Program-made: the position numbers and the translations under genes
Shown: piece after piece, positions 38,201-50,985 of the stretch
Layout of the letters: every line of letters begins with the position of its first letter
How positions within the stretch are numbered: the first letter of the stretch is position 1
Origin: Gavia stellata
Taxonomy: Eukaryota; Chordata; Aves; Gaviiformes; Gaviidae
Reading direction: 5' to 3'
DNA: 64,000 nucleotides
Assembly (NCBI RefSeq): GCF_030936135.1
Contig: NC_082595.1
Location: forward strand, 104,759,334 to 104,823,333
Notes under the pieces: generated by a model
Databases searched by the model: none
What the model saw: the letters and a program-made list of their open reading frames with translations, nothing else
Told to the model about the DNA's origin: nothing

Positions 38201-41200
38201 AATGCTGAGACTTTCATTCGCACTTCCTTCACGTTTATTAAAAATGACTAGAAAGAAGTTCAGAACTTTTGTATCTGATATGTGTTATATCTATTATGGT
38301 GTCAGACAACTAAGAAAAAAGTCACTGGCTAATGAGTCTTAATTGTAACAAAACATCAAATCATTGTCACTTCTGCTGCGGTAAATGGCATTCATTAAAT
38401 TAATCCACTCCATTACAGAAGTATTTTGCAGAGAATACCATGACCCTACTGCTTCTGTAACAGTAATAAGCTGAACATATCACTGTGGCACTATTAGGTA
38501 TATTAGAAAGCAGTTTGAAGCATGGCTGCATGACCTGAAGCAACATCAGCAGGTCTCAGGTAGCATGTTTGAAAAAATAAACTACCTTAATTAGAGACGG
38601 GACTAAAGCAGACCCTAAATGGGAACATTCCTGTAGCTTAGCACTGCAGGAAATGAAAAGCTGGATCAAGAACCTCTTTGGCTCCATTTGTAGAGCAGCA
38701 CAAGCCAAAACAAAGCTGAGACCTTGAACTGGGACTGGGGAATTTTGCAATCTGGATATTGCCCCTTTTTCTTCACTCTTACAATCCCCTTTTAACTTAA
38801 GATCTAAACCCACCATTCTGTCTCTCCCCTTTTCCCGTGGTATCAGAAAACAGAGAACTGCATCGCGCCCCAACGCTCTTTTTACAACGCTGCCATCAAA
38901 AATTTCTGGCAGGAGTTGCTTTGACTTTTAACAGCGTTCTATTTCATACCATATGTGTACATACACCAAACGATGATATACCGTGTTTGTAACTAGGGAA
39001 TGGCCTGCTTTATTAAACATCCCCCTTGCCAACAGTAAAAATGAACAGCCACAGTAAACACAGACGCAGGGAGGGAAGAATAGTCCGAGCTGTGTCGCAG
39101 CGCATTGTACCTAAGGAAGAAAACGTCAACCTCTAATTGGCCCTGAATGCAGCCCACCTACTTAGCAAAATAGGCTGCCAAAAGCAAATTGCCCCGGTGC
39201 TCCATGCGCCACGCTGCCTTCCCATTGAATTCCGTCAAATGGGAGGCTTTTGCCTTCATTTTCCAAACTCTCCATGAGTTGGCAAAAAGCTGTCTCGGGG
39301 AGAGCCTCTCTGTCTCGAATGAAAACCTCCCGAGGATGCATTCCCTCCTTTGCCTCCTCCGAGGGTGGTGCCACTCCAATTCTTCTCGAAATTTGAAGAC
39401 AACTGCGGGGGGGAAACGGGCTGTATTTGTTTTGGGAGGAGGAGATTTATTTATTTTTTTCTGGGAAAACACATTTTGGCCCAGGAAGAATGAGCAAAAT
39501 GGCAATCTGTCTTGGAGCTCTTAAGCTACTAAGCACAACATTCAGTGCTTACATGTTGTCGCATTGCCAGCAGCGGGTATGCAGAGGCAACGCAGAAAAG
39601 AAGAAATTAATGTATGCCAGCCTTAGAACGATTCTATTGAGAGCCAATACTTTGTTTTTACTTACAAAATTGTAATCACTGGTTTTGGCCCAACTTTTGC
39701 ACCCAGGCACTGGGATGTGCCAGGGACACTCCTGGAACAAACTGCACCGTGGGATTTAACTCCATGAATTCCACTGCAAATAGAAATGGTTGGTCAATTG
39801 GCAGGTTTTCCTGCTGGCCACTGAGGTTTTCCCTTCTAAGCTAATAAAATTAATTGTCCAAAACTAAAGTCTCCTGTGAGGGGTTAGCAGTGGATAGCTG
39901 AAATGGGAGAGAAAGGGGTTGTTGGTGCTTTTAAAGGTTTCTGCTAAATACCTTATTTAGGAGGGAACTTCCCTCCCGCCCTGTTTTTTGGATAAAACTA
40001 TGCTTAGAAGCTTAATAAATTATAAGTTTGTCACTTCCATTTCATCACCACTAAATTCCCACCTGCTTTTTCACCTCTATTTTCTCCTCTCTGCATCTGA
40101 GAATAGAGTACAAATCCTTTGTTTCTTTTTAATGGTGTCAGCTTGCCCAACTATTGGTACATCAGGTCACTCTTGCTCACCAAATTATTTAATTTAGGGA
40201 TTTTAAGATGGAACAGGAAAGGTCAAAAAGAGAAGAGTAGCCAAGTAAAGAAAACAAAGTTTTGCAAACTGCCTGTTTGGGTCAGTCTTGTTTTGGGGGC
40301 AGGGGAAGGTCTTGGATGGATTCTTACTTTGACATGAAGCAGTGAGGGAAAGGGACCTGAACAGGGGCACATAGTGGAAGGGGAGGTGGTGAGTAGAAAT
40401 ATGAGACAAAATGGAGAAGTGGTAAGGATAGAGGAAAAAAGCTGATGACAAGAATGATCAACACTGGGGGAGAAAACTGGGAAAGGCTGCAAGGGGACTT
40501 CCTCCATGCTGCAGAGTCCCAGCTTTAAGCTGCATCTGAAGGTGGTCTGTTGTTGCCCCTTCTCCCTCCTCATCCTCCTCCAAGCTAACTCAGGACCTCC
40601 TTCACTGAGCTTCCCTCGAACCTTTCCCATCACCCTGAGACCCCACTGCTGCCAGGGCACAGAGCCCTGAGATGCCCCCGAGTTGTGATATTAGAAAGGT
40701 GGAGGGATGGGCACGGTACCTTTTAAATGGCTTGTAAGCCAAGCGAATAAGATAGTCAAGTTTTCTTGTCTGCTTCAGAGAGCCAGTAGTGCAAGATTAA
40801 AAAATGGACAGTAACAGCAAGCTGTGTTTTATACATTCCTGAAAAGGGCTTTAATTCAACGTTATTTGATATTTCCATAGTTGTGACAACTGCATAGTTG
40901 TATTTCTCATTTCAAAAAAACACAGTGACTTCATGAATAGGGTTTGGCTCCCCCTCCCTGAGGAATTTGATCTTGGCCATTTTGCTAAGTGTATTAAAAT
41001 CCACGGGGAAATTGTTGTTTCTTTTTCCTTCCATATGCACATTACTGACACAACATGACTTGTGTAGACTTCACTGTAACCTGTGCTTTAGCCGGTCAAT
41101 GTAATTTATAACAGAAAAGCTGCATATTATAAAGACATAGCTTTCATAATACGTGTGTGTTGCCTCCACTCTGCTGTTTTATGGCAGTGCTACAAAATAT

Positions 41201-43213
41201 TTTACCAGCATCTGTGTAAATCCTGTAATCTTAAAAATGAAATGGGGAAAAATAAAAAAAAAAGGCTCCATCTGACCAGGAAAGCAGAAGCATGTATTTC
41301 ATGCAGTAGCTGAGCATGTGAGTGCCTGAGGAAGATAATGGCACTCTTGCTAAATTTTGGCGGTTTCGGTCCCAAAGAGTGGTGGAGTGGTGGCAGCAGA
41401 AAGTCCAGTGCCCTCCCTCATGGTCTTTAGCTGAGATGCGGGGTTTGGCTAAGTCTGCCCAAAAGCTCTGTTAGCAGAGCAGAGGGGGCATGGTGCTCAT
41501 TTGGCACGTCCTTGGTTGTTTTTCTTATCTCTTTCCACTGAGCTCCAGTGCTCTGTTGAGCTGAACACAGAATCACGCAGGACTTCTCAAGAGAGCAGAG
41601 GATTATACCCACTCCTTGCCTTCAGTCTAAAGCTGGAGTTAAACAGACGCTACCACCTAAAAGAGAGCTCGAGCCCCAATGCTGTGCTGAACATAGCCAT
41701 GCTGGGCACATCAGCATCCAGCTCCTGGCATGGAAACCTCTGAGCCCAGCAGATTTCTTTAATGCCCTGTGCTTGAATTATATAGGGAGCCGAAGCTGGA
41801 AACCAGATCCCTCGGCAGGACGAGTCACACTGTATTACCTCCCTTCGGCGCTCAGCTAAGAGCATCCATGTGTGTTGGAGGGGCTCATTACATGACACCA
41901 CAGGATCTGGGCAGTGGTTGCCTCATTTGGGAATTTCCAATGTTCCTGCAGTGATAAATGTCCAAATGATGTTTCCTTTGGCATATGTAACAGCAGGACG
42001 TTGGGCACCTAAATAGCTTTATTAGCAAAAATGTGGTTTCCTGCAGACTCTGAGGTACCTAAGCCTTGAGGAGTTTTGTACATGTTGAAATTGGATATAG
42101 TGTCTGAGCTCTGCTATCCTTACCTGAGGGCTGCTTCTAGCTTTGGTCCATATTTTCTCCATTCTCAGTTCATCAGCGGGAAAGGAGGGAATAACAACAG
42201 TTCTTGACCTCAGAGGATTTTGTCACAGTTAAGCGGGTATCAAGGGTGTTTGGGTGTGGTGGCATTGGAGCAATGTAAGCATAAGATAGAACCCAATGGC
42301 ACAGCGGAGGAGATTGTGCAATATGCAGATACTTTTTTTGTTTTTCTTTGGCTTCTACCCATACCATGTTTCTCTTAAAGTCTAAGTGTGTTTTTGTACT
42401 GTTGGTCTTGCACGCGTGTATGTCCCAGGAGAAATCTTAAACAGGCCCGAGTCTAACACCAGGAGCACATCTCTCTGGCGAGTGGTACTGCAGGCTCCTG
42501 TGCCGCTTCCTGCGTGCCGCAGCAAGGGTTGCTCTAGTGTCAGCTGTCAGTGGATACGGCACTCACTGTCACGGTATCTAGGGCTGGATTTGGCTTTCCA
42601 TTCAGCCAACAAATGACGTTTCCAAAAAGAAACTTCTACAAAACAGGGAGTCTCTGGAGATAATTAGGTGGTTGTATAAATAATGAGTGAGGGCCAGATA
42701 CTATCTGCTAGCTCTATAGTTGCATCCATGGAGAGAAGAGATGAGCTTTCTTCGGGGGCAAGAGAGTTCTCTCAGCTCAATTAAATGGACGTATAGTACC
42801 AGCCTGACACTGAGCATTTGTTCCCATAGAAGCCTGCTAAAGGGAAATACAGTTAATGTTGCATACAGCCTGTGTTTAGACCTCCCGCTTGGATTATGAA
42901 AAATGTTAAAGCTAAAAAAAACCCCACTCATTACTTGAGTTTTGAAACCTGACTGGCTCCTGAACACTCTCTGCAGCACGCACCTTTTCCACTGGCCGAT
43001 TAGCTTCTTGTTATCTTGTTGCAAATGCCTAACTTCACTATTCCTGCACTTTATTTTAAAAGGCTTTTGCTGTGTGCAATTTAATATACTGTAATCTTCT
43101 TATCAAATACTAAAGCTCTTTAGTGATGCCATTTTGAAACATACTTCAGTTTTTAAATTGCAAATTCTTCTCTGGCTGGAAGGTCTCCGTTCTCGTTTAG
43201 GTAGTGGTTGAGA
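35272..43213. other. No gene seen
   Basis: About 8 kb of AT-rich, intron-like sequence with no recognisable transposon. Short (at)n at 37427-37438. 39158-39524 is open on both strands with raised GC. Neither frame resembles a known protein. 40203-40660 minus frames overlap and are Ser/Pro/Leu-rich without a domain. Confidence 0.45.
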
Positions 43214-43242
43214 ATATATATATATATATATGTGTGTGTGTG
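43214..43242. repeat. (AT)n-(GT)n microsatellite
   Basis: About nine AT units run directly into about six GT units, an alternating purine-pyrimidine run of 29 bp. Confidence 0.92.
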
Positions 43243-43509
43243 GCTGTATATAAACACTTGATAAACATACAGTCCCTTTTTCTGATAACGTACATTTGTG
43301 GGTTTCCCTCTAGAACCCTGGAAAGAGAGGATATGGATTGCAAAGCTGGTAGCTGACCTTCTGGATCATTTTGGGGTCCTTTTCCTGTGTTTTTTTGGGT
43401 TGTGTTCAGAACCTCCAAAGAGATGGATAAATTCTCCCCGAACAAGAGCAAGGTTTTTCATTATTATTTTTATTATTTAAGTGAAGGAACAAGGCTGGTC
43501 TAGTTTTGA

Positions 43510-43722
43510 GTACGGAACTGAAAATCTGAGCTCATATATTCTGGTCTCACATCCTCCAGTAACTTGTGATGTGACTTGAAACAAAATCACTTAACCTGTG
43601 AGTCTGTTTCCCTACCTGTAAAATGGGGTTGAGAGTAAGAGGGATGCCATCAGCATTAAATATTTAATGTTTGTAAAGTGCTTTGAAGACGAAGAGTGCC
43701 ACATAAATGCTTATCATTGTAT
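43510..43722 (+). mobile_element. MIR-like SINE relic, near full length
   Basis: Contains 'gtgatgtgacttgaaacaaaatcacttaacctgtgagtctgtttccctacctgtaaaatggggtt', the diagnostic core order of MIR-type elements. Then comes '..aatgtttgtaaagtgctttgaagacg' and '..acataaatgcttatcattgtatta', matching the conserved 3' tail. This is the best preserved of the MIR-like relics here. Confidence 0.75.
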
Positions 43723-44543
43723 TAAAATATGAGGAACTGGATAACCTTGTGTATGAAAATTTTGCTAGAAACTGTAACTTTCGGAATGAAGAGCAAAGTG
43801 AGAGAAGAAAGGGCATTAAGAATTTTGAATGAAAAGCATCGGAGAGTCTGTCTCTAAAGAATTAGCAGAGACAGTCTTCGGGACCATTGAAAATAACCTT
43901 CAGAAAATCACGGGTTTCAGTAAATAGACAAAGTTGGACTTTTCTGCTAATAAAGAAAAAAAGAAAGGAAACTTCTAAACAGATTACTCTTTTTAGCCTG
44001 GCCACAGTAATCAAGCATGTAATGGGGCCATTATGTGAATGCTGGGAAATAAGACATCTAGTTATAGACAGGCATTATTTCGAAGTGTATGTCTAATCCA
44101 TCCTCAGTGGATGTTATTACTTACCTAAAAGATCAAGGAAATGCAATGGATATGTACTTTATTTAGGAAAGCAATGGGTAGAGCACTCCATCTGTGAAGA
44201 TCATTCCAAGCAGCTCATACACTTACGTCAGCTTAGAAATTATTTACAAGTGGATAGGCAAAAATACAATGATACAATGCATGGAGCAAAATTTTATAAG
44301 AACCTGGGAATAAAGCACATGTCTTCAAAGCAATTATTAGAGCAAAACCCCAGCCTTCATAATAATGTAGGAGGTCTTCCCCATGGTGCCTTTCATAAAC
44401 ACACGAAAATATTGCAGATACAGAAATATTCAGTTCTTTCTGTCCCTCCTCCCCACTACTACAGAGAATGAGTGCGTGAACTGCCTTGGGAGATTCTGGG
44501 GAAAAAAAAATAGTTCTTTTTTGCTGCAGGTCTTTGCTCACAG
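43723..44543. other. No gene seen
   Basis: AT-rich spacer between the MIR-like relic and the LTR-like element. The minus frame 44233-44643 runs into the LTR edge and is not coding-like. Confidence 0.5.
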
Positions 44544-45487
44544 TGGTGGGTTGGCCATGGCCAGCATCCAGACCCCACCCAGCCACTGTCTCATTCCCCC
44601 TCCTTAACAGGACAGGGAGAGAAAATAAGATGAAAAAGCTCATGGATCAAGATAAGGACAGGGAGATCTCTTACCAAGTACCGTCACGGACAAAACAGAC
44701 TCAACTCGAGGAAAATTAGTTTATTGCTGATTAAAAAAGAGTTGGATGTTGAGAAACAAAGAGAAAAGTTAAAACAATGTCCCCAAGCCACTTTTTCTGC
44801 CCAGGTTCAACTTCACTCCTTCATTCCTAACTCTTCCACCTCCCCCCTCCCCAATGGGAGGATGGGGAATGGGGGTTGCAGTCAGTCCGTAACGGCTCCT
44901 CACTGCCACTCCTTCCTCCTCGTGCTTCTTCCCTGCTCCAGGATGGGTCCCTTCCACGGGATGCAGTCCTTCACAAACTGCTCCAGCGAGGGTCCCTCCC
45001 ATGGGCTGCAGTCCTTTAGGATAAGCCTGTTCCAGCATGGGTCCTCCACGGGCCGTAGATCCTGCCAGGAGCCTGCTCCAGAATGGGCTCCTCTCCAAGA
45101 GGAGAGGACCGTGAGGTCCTCCATGGGCTGCAGTGTGGATATCTGCTTCCACCGTGGTCCTCTCCACAGGCTGCAGGGTAATCCCCGCTCCGTCGCCTGG
45201 AGCACCTTCTCCCCCTCCTCCCTCTCTGACCTCAGTGTCGGCAGGGCTGTTTCTCACACTTTTTTCCTCATTCCTCACTGCCTGTGCAGTGTTTTTGCCC
45301 CTTCTGAGACATGTTTCACAGAGGCGCCACCGGTTTGGCTGGCGGGCTCAGCTGTGCCCTGCGGTGGGGCCATCGCGGAACCGGCGGGAACCGGCTGTGA
45401 GCGGCTCAGGGCAGCCCCTGGCCTCCTCCCACAGGCTGCCCTGCAGCCTCCCCGGTTTGGAGAAACTACCAGCAAAAAAGGTGTTGA
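44544..45487. mobile_element. Avian ERV-type long terminal repeat-like element
   Basis: Starts with TG ('tggtgggttggcc') and continues 'ggacagggagagaaaataag' and 'gataaggacagggagatc'. A central array follows of about five diverged units, each holding a 'ctgctcca..gggtcc' half and a 'gggctgcagt' half (about 44930-45180, spacing roughly 50-65 bp). It ends through 'cctggagcaccttctcccc' and a GC-rich tail at about 45487. From memory this matches a widespread bird LTR family, and I name no subfamily. No gag, pol or env coding and no second copy of the LTR is present, so it looks like a solo LTR. I see no clear target-site duplication. The open frames across it (44724-45524 plus, 44769-45278 minus) follow from its GC-rich tandem structure and are not genes. 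Confidence 0.7.
44930..45180. repeat. Diverged tandem units inside the LTR-like element
   Basis: Units of roughly 50-65 bp repeat the pair 'ctgctcca(g)..gggtc' and 'c(a)tgggctgcag': at about 44934-44966, 44978-45012, 45026-45060, 45073-45132 and 45150-45176. Copies are imperfect and some carry deletions. Confidence 0.65.
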
Positions 45488-48400
45488 TGAGAGGAGTATG
45501 TTAGCTCTTTGCAATAATCAATAATTATTTTTTTTCTTTGAGAGGGAACGGTTCAGGTGTTTATGGGCAAGCTTAGACATATATTATAATTTTATGTGTG
45601 ACTTACCTCGTCCCTATTTCTGCCAGACAGGCAGGCTGCCGGATGAGGCAGCGGGGCTGCGCTGCTCGCAGAGCCAGAGCAGAGCCATCGTAACAGCCTC
45701 CTGTGCTTTTTGGCCTTTAAAATCTATAAATCCGTAAGACTAACAGGAATGGCGCAGTGACTCATCCACGCGGCAATCAAGGTGTCACAGCAAATCAAAA
45801 GGCTCCACTGCTTCTTTGAGATGGGGATTCAGAGAAAATGTTGACGGTAATTAAAAGAATTGCTCATACAAGGCTACGAAACTCCGGTGTGCCTCATAAG
45901 ATACGCGTCTTATCTCCAAACTATTTATGGGTAGTACGTGCCTGCACCCAGAGCTGTGGAGCAGGATGCGGCTTCCCGACACGGGGTGTGCTGCTGGTGC
46001 CTCGCAATGCACAGGGCTAGATTTTGCATTCGATGCCTTTCCCCAGTGTTTAGAGCTGTGACTTTATTCTCTCACATGCCATCATCTGTTAGGATTATTT
46101 ACTGGGAGTGCAGTACCTTTGCCTGATCTTCCCGTGCCAGCTTCTGTTGATGCCTAAGAATTCCTTAAATGATGGTAATTCACAGTCTCAGCTTTTGACC
46201 ACTGTTCTGGCTTTCTCAAAGAGCCTGAATTTCTGGCCAAACTGGTTAGATAAGCTGCAACTACATCCTTGCTGTTACATGGGATGGATGCTTCTCGTAA
46301 GAGCTGCAAGGTTTACATGTGAGGAATAACTCTGCTCAAAGTGATGTCTCTGTAATATATTCATTTATGTCTCCTTGCCATGTTTTAGATCTCTGTGAAA
46401 ACAAACTCCTTACTAAGTTTTGCAGCAGTAATGAAATAATTTGCTTCAATGTCTCGCTATTAGATGTCACAACATACTTTTGGTTTTCCTCCTCATGTTT
46501 ACAAGGAAATGGCAATGTGAGGAAAGATTAATCAATCAGGAAAATGATCTGTTATTTCCCTTTTTTCATCTATCCAAAAACACCTGATGGGCTGTGATGC
46601 AAAGCGTCTCTAAGCAATGCATATAATGTATGCGATTACTGCATGCTCAGCAGCCAAATGCAAACATTGCAGAGTAGAAACACAAGGTTTATCTAAAAAT
46701 AAACAAAAAGGAAACAGAAATCTGTACTTCAGATTCTGCACACAAGCTGTTCAAACAGTCAGATCTTAATAGTAGATTTAAAAGTGTCAACAGCAATGGC
46801 CTTGGTTTTTTGCATGGTTAAAACTTGTCAGCAAATTCAGTCTTTTGAGTGATAACACTAAAAGGCTTACAACAGACTGTCCTTGGTGTATTGCAAAAAA
46901 GAAAAAACCCTTACAGGAACAACAAGTATCTGTTGACCTGGGGTCGGCATGGGAATCTCAGGTCACTGTTGTAGGCTGAGAAGCTTCTTGAGGAAAGAGC
47001 AAAATCCATGAAATCATTGCATTGCTTAACCAAGCAGTGAAAGGTCAGAAGGGAACAGACCTCTTCAGATTATATTTAGTAACTATGAAGATTTTGCTTG
47101 TAGTAGTCACTTTGCACCGTATAGTATTTTGCTTACCCTTCTCCCTGCTCCTCTTCTGACAAATTTCCTCCGATCTAATCTGAAAGTAATCACATGCTCA
47201 TGAGCAATTTTTCCATTTTCCAGCAAACCAGACAAAATTATTCTAAAAGGAAAAAAAGAAATTATTTTGCTCCACATTCATTTATTGACAGATGGGCCAG
47301 CCTGGATCCATACTGGAAGATGCAGGGATGGGACGGTAGAGAATAAGTATGCGATGCTTCCAAATATTAAACTATCCTCTGATGCACTCCTGTAAATTGA
47401 AGTGACTACAGTTGCTGTTAAGATGGGCTTTGCGCATATTTTTTGCTGGTGTTGACATCTACTGGATAAATTTGCTATTGGCAGGAGGAATACGCTCTGT
47501 TTCAAAGAACAGGAGAGTGCTGTTCCCCTCCTCTCAGGAAGCTTGCACTGCCCAGCTCTGTCTTGCAGAGTCATATACCCTGGCTGCTTCCTTTTTTGCT
47601 GTTTTCTTTTTGTTGTGTTCTGTTTCCAAAATTGTCCTGTGAACAAAAATTGAATTTAAAGATAGTAAATTGCAAGCGCATGTGGGCAACAGACTGATGA
47701 AACAGCTGCAGTCTTTCCTTCATAGACTTGAATTTTTCTGTATTGCCCAAGGCAGTAAAGGGAAATTAGTTTATTAGTTTCACTTCGGTCACTGGTGAAT
47801 ATCATCCCCCCTCACAAAAATAACACTTTAATTCTGCTTGATTTGAAATAATTGACCGATCAGGAATGAGGCATGTGAAGGGAGCTACCAAGACTGAATT
47901 ACACTGTAGGCCTGGAAGATCAATTGTTTGGGAGGAGAGCTGAGACACCGCAGCCTTATATTACACCTGCCTGTTTATTACACTTGGCCTGAGGGGAAGG
48001 CAATGCACCACTCTGATCTGTTGCCTCGGAGAAGTACGAATGTAAAATGAATGCAAAGTAAGGGAACAGCAAGGGGTTTTTTTTGTGTTAATACATTTTA
48101 TATTGATATTGAGGACATTTGAGTAAACTGAGTTTCTAGTTTATAGAAGAGCATATGTGTTTTTCCTTCTTTCTATGCCAATATTCTTTGCTAAATGCAG
48201 TTTAATTTTTTTTTCTTTTTTTTTTTTTTCTTCTCAATAATACTTGTAGTGATTGACTGGTAGCAGTAGCACAAATACTTAGTAAAATTAGTCCCACTGG
48301 AAGATTACTCAGATGCTACAGCTCTTCTTACTACTCCTTCCTCTGCTCTTTCTGCCTGTTTTAATGATTTCATTTTAAGAAAAACGACCTGAGGCACAGC

Positions 48401-50799
48401 AGAGAGAAAAAAACCCAAAAGTCACAAGAAAAAAACAACTGATGGACTTAAGCTTTGGCAAATCCATGGAACAGAAGTGAGGCCAGATGTTTGCTATACA
48501 GGCATTTGGCATGTATATAAGAGTCTTGCTACAAGACTGCATATACAGTTTTTGACAGCTTTGGTTGAATGAAGATGAATGATTGCTATTCAGGATAAAA
48601 TGCAAACATTTTGGCCAATGCTTGCAAATCTAGGAGTTTTAAAGTTATATTCTTAACTAGATTCTTGGTATTCTTAAATCCATCTTTAAGTAGGTGCTTA
48701 CCAAACATGATTCGATTTCTGTCTGTAATTTTTAAAGGTTCTACATCACCTAACATATCTTGAGAGAGACATGGTGAGTGGTTCATGCTTTTGAGAAATG
48801 AGCTGATTCTTATTTGATCATGTTATTTCTAAAGCAACTAATTAAAAGCTTCAGACCTCTGGCCTAGAAAAGGTAGGTTGCTGATTTATTGCATTCAGCA
48901 AACAGTCTTCATCCGACAGTTGAAAACGTAAAACATGAGTCGCTGGTGGCAATTTTAAGTAAGAAGCAAGAAAGGCTGGTGGAAGAAGTGATAACAGGAA
49001 TAGATAGCTTTTAAGAGGCACAGGAGCAAGCTGAGCAATAGTTAACTTTGACACTGGGTGTGGTATTAATTCATTAGGATGGTGGCACTGTCCCTCTAAT
49101 TCTTGAAGCATTGCCTTTCAAAAAAAAACCCAAGTGGATGTAAGTGATACTTATTCTATTGAACCAACTGAAAATAAAATCAATCCATTTTATGAAGCAT
49201 GGTTAGGCCATACAGAGATGATGAGCTGTGACTGCAGATGGACAGATAACGTGGGCTCTGGCCAACTTCAGTGACATGCACCAGGAAGGGATCATTTAGA
49301 TTTGAAAGCCCTGAGTGTCTGCCGGCTGAGCTAGAAGTCTGATATTTCCAGCCAGGAGAAGGGGCGCCTGGTACTGATGTACTGGTACTGATCGTACTGC
49401 TGCCATGAAGCAAACAAACGTCTCATGGAAACATGTAGAGAAATTCCCCTCTCCAGGCCCTTCACAACCTCCAAAAGTGTGACAAGAATATTTGTGGCTC
49501 CTTAAATGAAGAGCAAGGTAGCTTTTGAGTGTATGTGAGTGGAGGTTAGCAACAGTCCTGCGTTTAGGACACCAGAAACGGGAAAAACTGTAGTTATTCC
49601 CCTCGGTGTAGGGATCTTGCAGAGTCTCTGGAAATTCAGTTTCTTATTGCAGAATCAGGATAAGTGCACTTTCCTACCTCAACTTCAAAGGCGCTTGGAT
49701 GCACATTGATATGGACTGTGCTAGCCTAATGTTCAGTAGATTTAATGTTTCTTGTTTTTTTCTGAGGCATTTTGCATCTAGTAAGCTCTTTTTATATACC
49801 AGATGCTTAGTGACTGTTTCATGCTGTAAGTGTACATGTGGTCTTGATTTGGGGGAGTGATATATGTCTCCTTTTAACAAAATGTCAGAAAACTCTGTGT
49901 GGTCAGAGGGCATTAGTCCTGGAAGAGAAAATTTACTACTTCCCCTGGTGCTAGCTGAAGCTTTTTAAATGTGAACAATGACAGGGGTGGGATGACCCAA
50001 AAGTATCCTCTAAGAGGGAAATTCAAATACAGTTTCTTTATTAGACAGTTTTGCAGCTATACGGGTGATCCAGAGAGCTGTTGCTGTAAAATATGCTGCA
50101 TTTAACCCTTTCCTTGGCAGAGAGCTTTCTCCTCTGATAGTTTTGACTGATTGATCAGTCTTCCCCAAGGGCTGGAAAATTGAGAATGGCAGTAAATCAA
50201 AGGAATTTTCTCCTGCCTTGTCCAAATGTAATTTGAAGACCTAGTCCTCCCCTCCTCCCCTGCAAGAAACCAGCCCCAAAAGAGCCAAGATCCTGTTAAT
50301 TAAATTTTGTAAGATTTAATTTGTGACATTTGGCAACACTGACAGTAGCTTATTCTACATTTATGCTTTATTAACTATGAAGTCTTAGGCGAGATTAGGT
50401 ATGTCAGGTGCTGGCAACCACTTAATGCATTTTAAGAAGATGGCACATTTCCCCGGAAGAAATCTAGTCATGTCCCTGCCATCCCTCCTCTACCTCTCCC
50501 CGGCGGACACCTTTGGACCCTGGCCACCAGTTGATGTTCAGTCAGTCCCTGTGCCGGGAGCTGGGGTGCTGGCCACCGGCTCTGCCATGTGAGTCTTTCT
50601 GCACAAACCCTCCATGAACTGGCCTTTAACACAGCAGCTTTTGGCATTTGGTTTTCTTTTGTTTGCTTTTCATGCTAATGAGATAATTTAATTAGCGAAG
50701 TCAATGTTTTGGGCAGTGTTCTGCAAGCAGGAGTGTTACAGAGGAACATTATGTTTTTCTCTCTCCCCAGTTTTAACAAGGCTGGGTTCCAGGCAGTGC
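45488..50799. other. No confirmed gene
   Basis: Mostly AT-rich. 45600-45770 is a GC-rich patch with a strong minus-strand donor and an AP-1/MARE-like site (see findings). 48207-48230 holds T runs. Plus and minus frames around 46100-47650 and 48375-49413 show no domain. 50690 'tttaattagcg' is a lone homeodomain-type core. Confidence 0.45.
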
Positions 50800-50985
50800 C
50801 GGCTACCTGGGACCCTGTAGAAACATCTGAGAAAGTTATTCTGCCTTTGTGTAAAGTTCTGGTGGACGCTCATTTAGAAAACTGCTGTGCAAAATTCCAG
50901 TCATGTTGCTGCAGAAGGACCTTGAAAAGCCCAAGAATCTTCAGCAAATGGCAGCTAGAATTGATTTTTGGGAATGGAGGGTGCT
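50800..50985 (+). mobile_element. Ancient CR1-like LINE scrap
   Basis: 'gttattctgcctttgtgtaaagttctggtggacgctcatttagaaaactgctgtgcaaaattcc' follows the same order as the CR1 segment for '..LYSALVRPHLEYCVQFW', and 'tgctgcagaaggaccttgaaaagccc' follows the next block. It is far more diverged than the other CR1 copies and ends without a recognisable 3' terminus. Inference from block order; an old insertion. Confidence 0.6.

Noticed and set aside
44724..45524. 266-codon plus-strand open frame, the longest in the window
   Set aside because: It lies almost wholly in the GC-rich tandem array of an LTR-like element and has no retroviral or host domain.
50401..50592. Plus frame ending at a donor-like 'gccat|gtgagt'
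   Set aside because: No acceptor with a pyrimidine tract and AG in the right place, and the peptide is not recognised.
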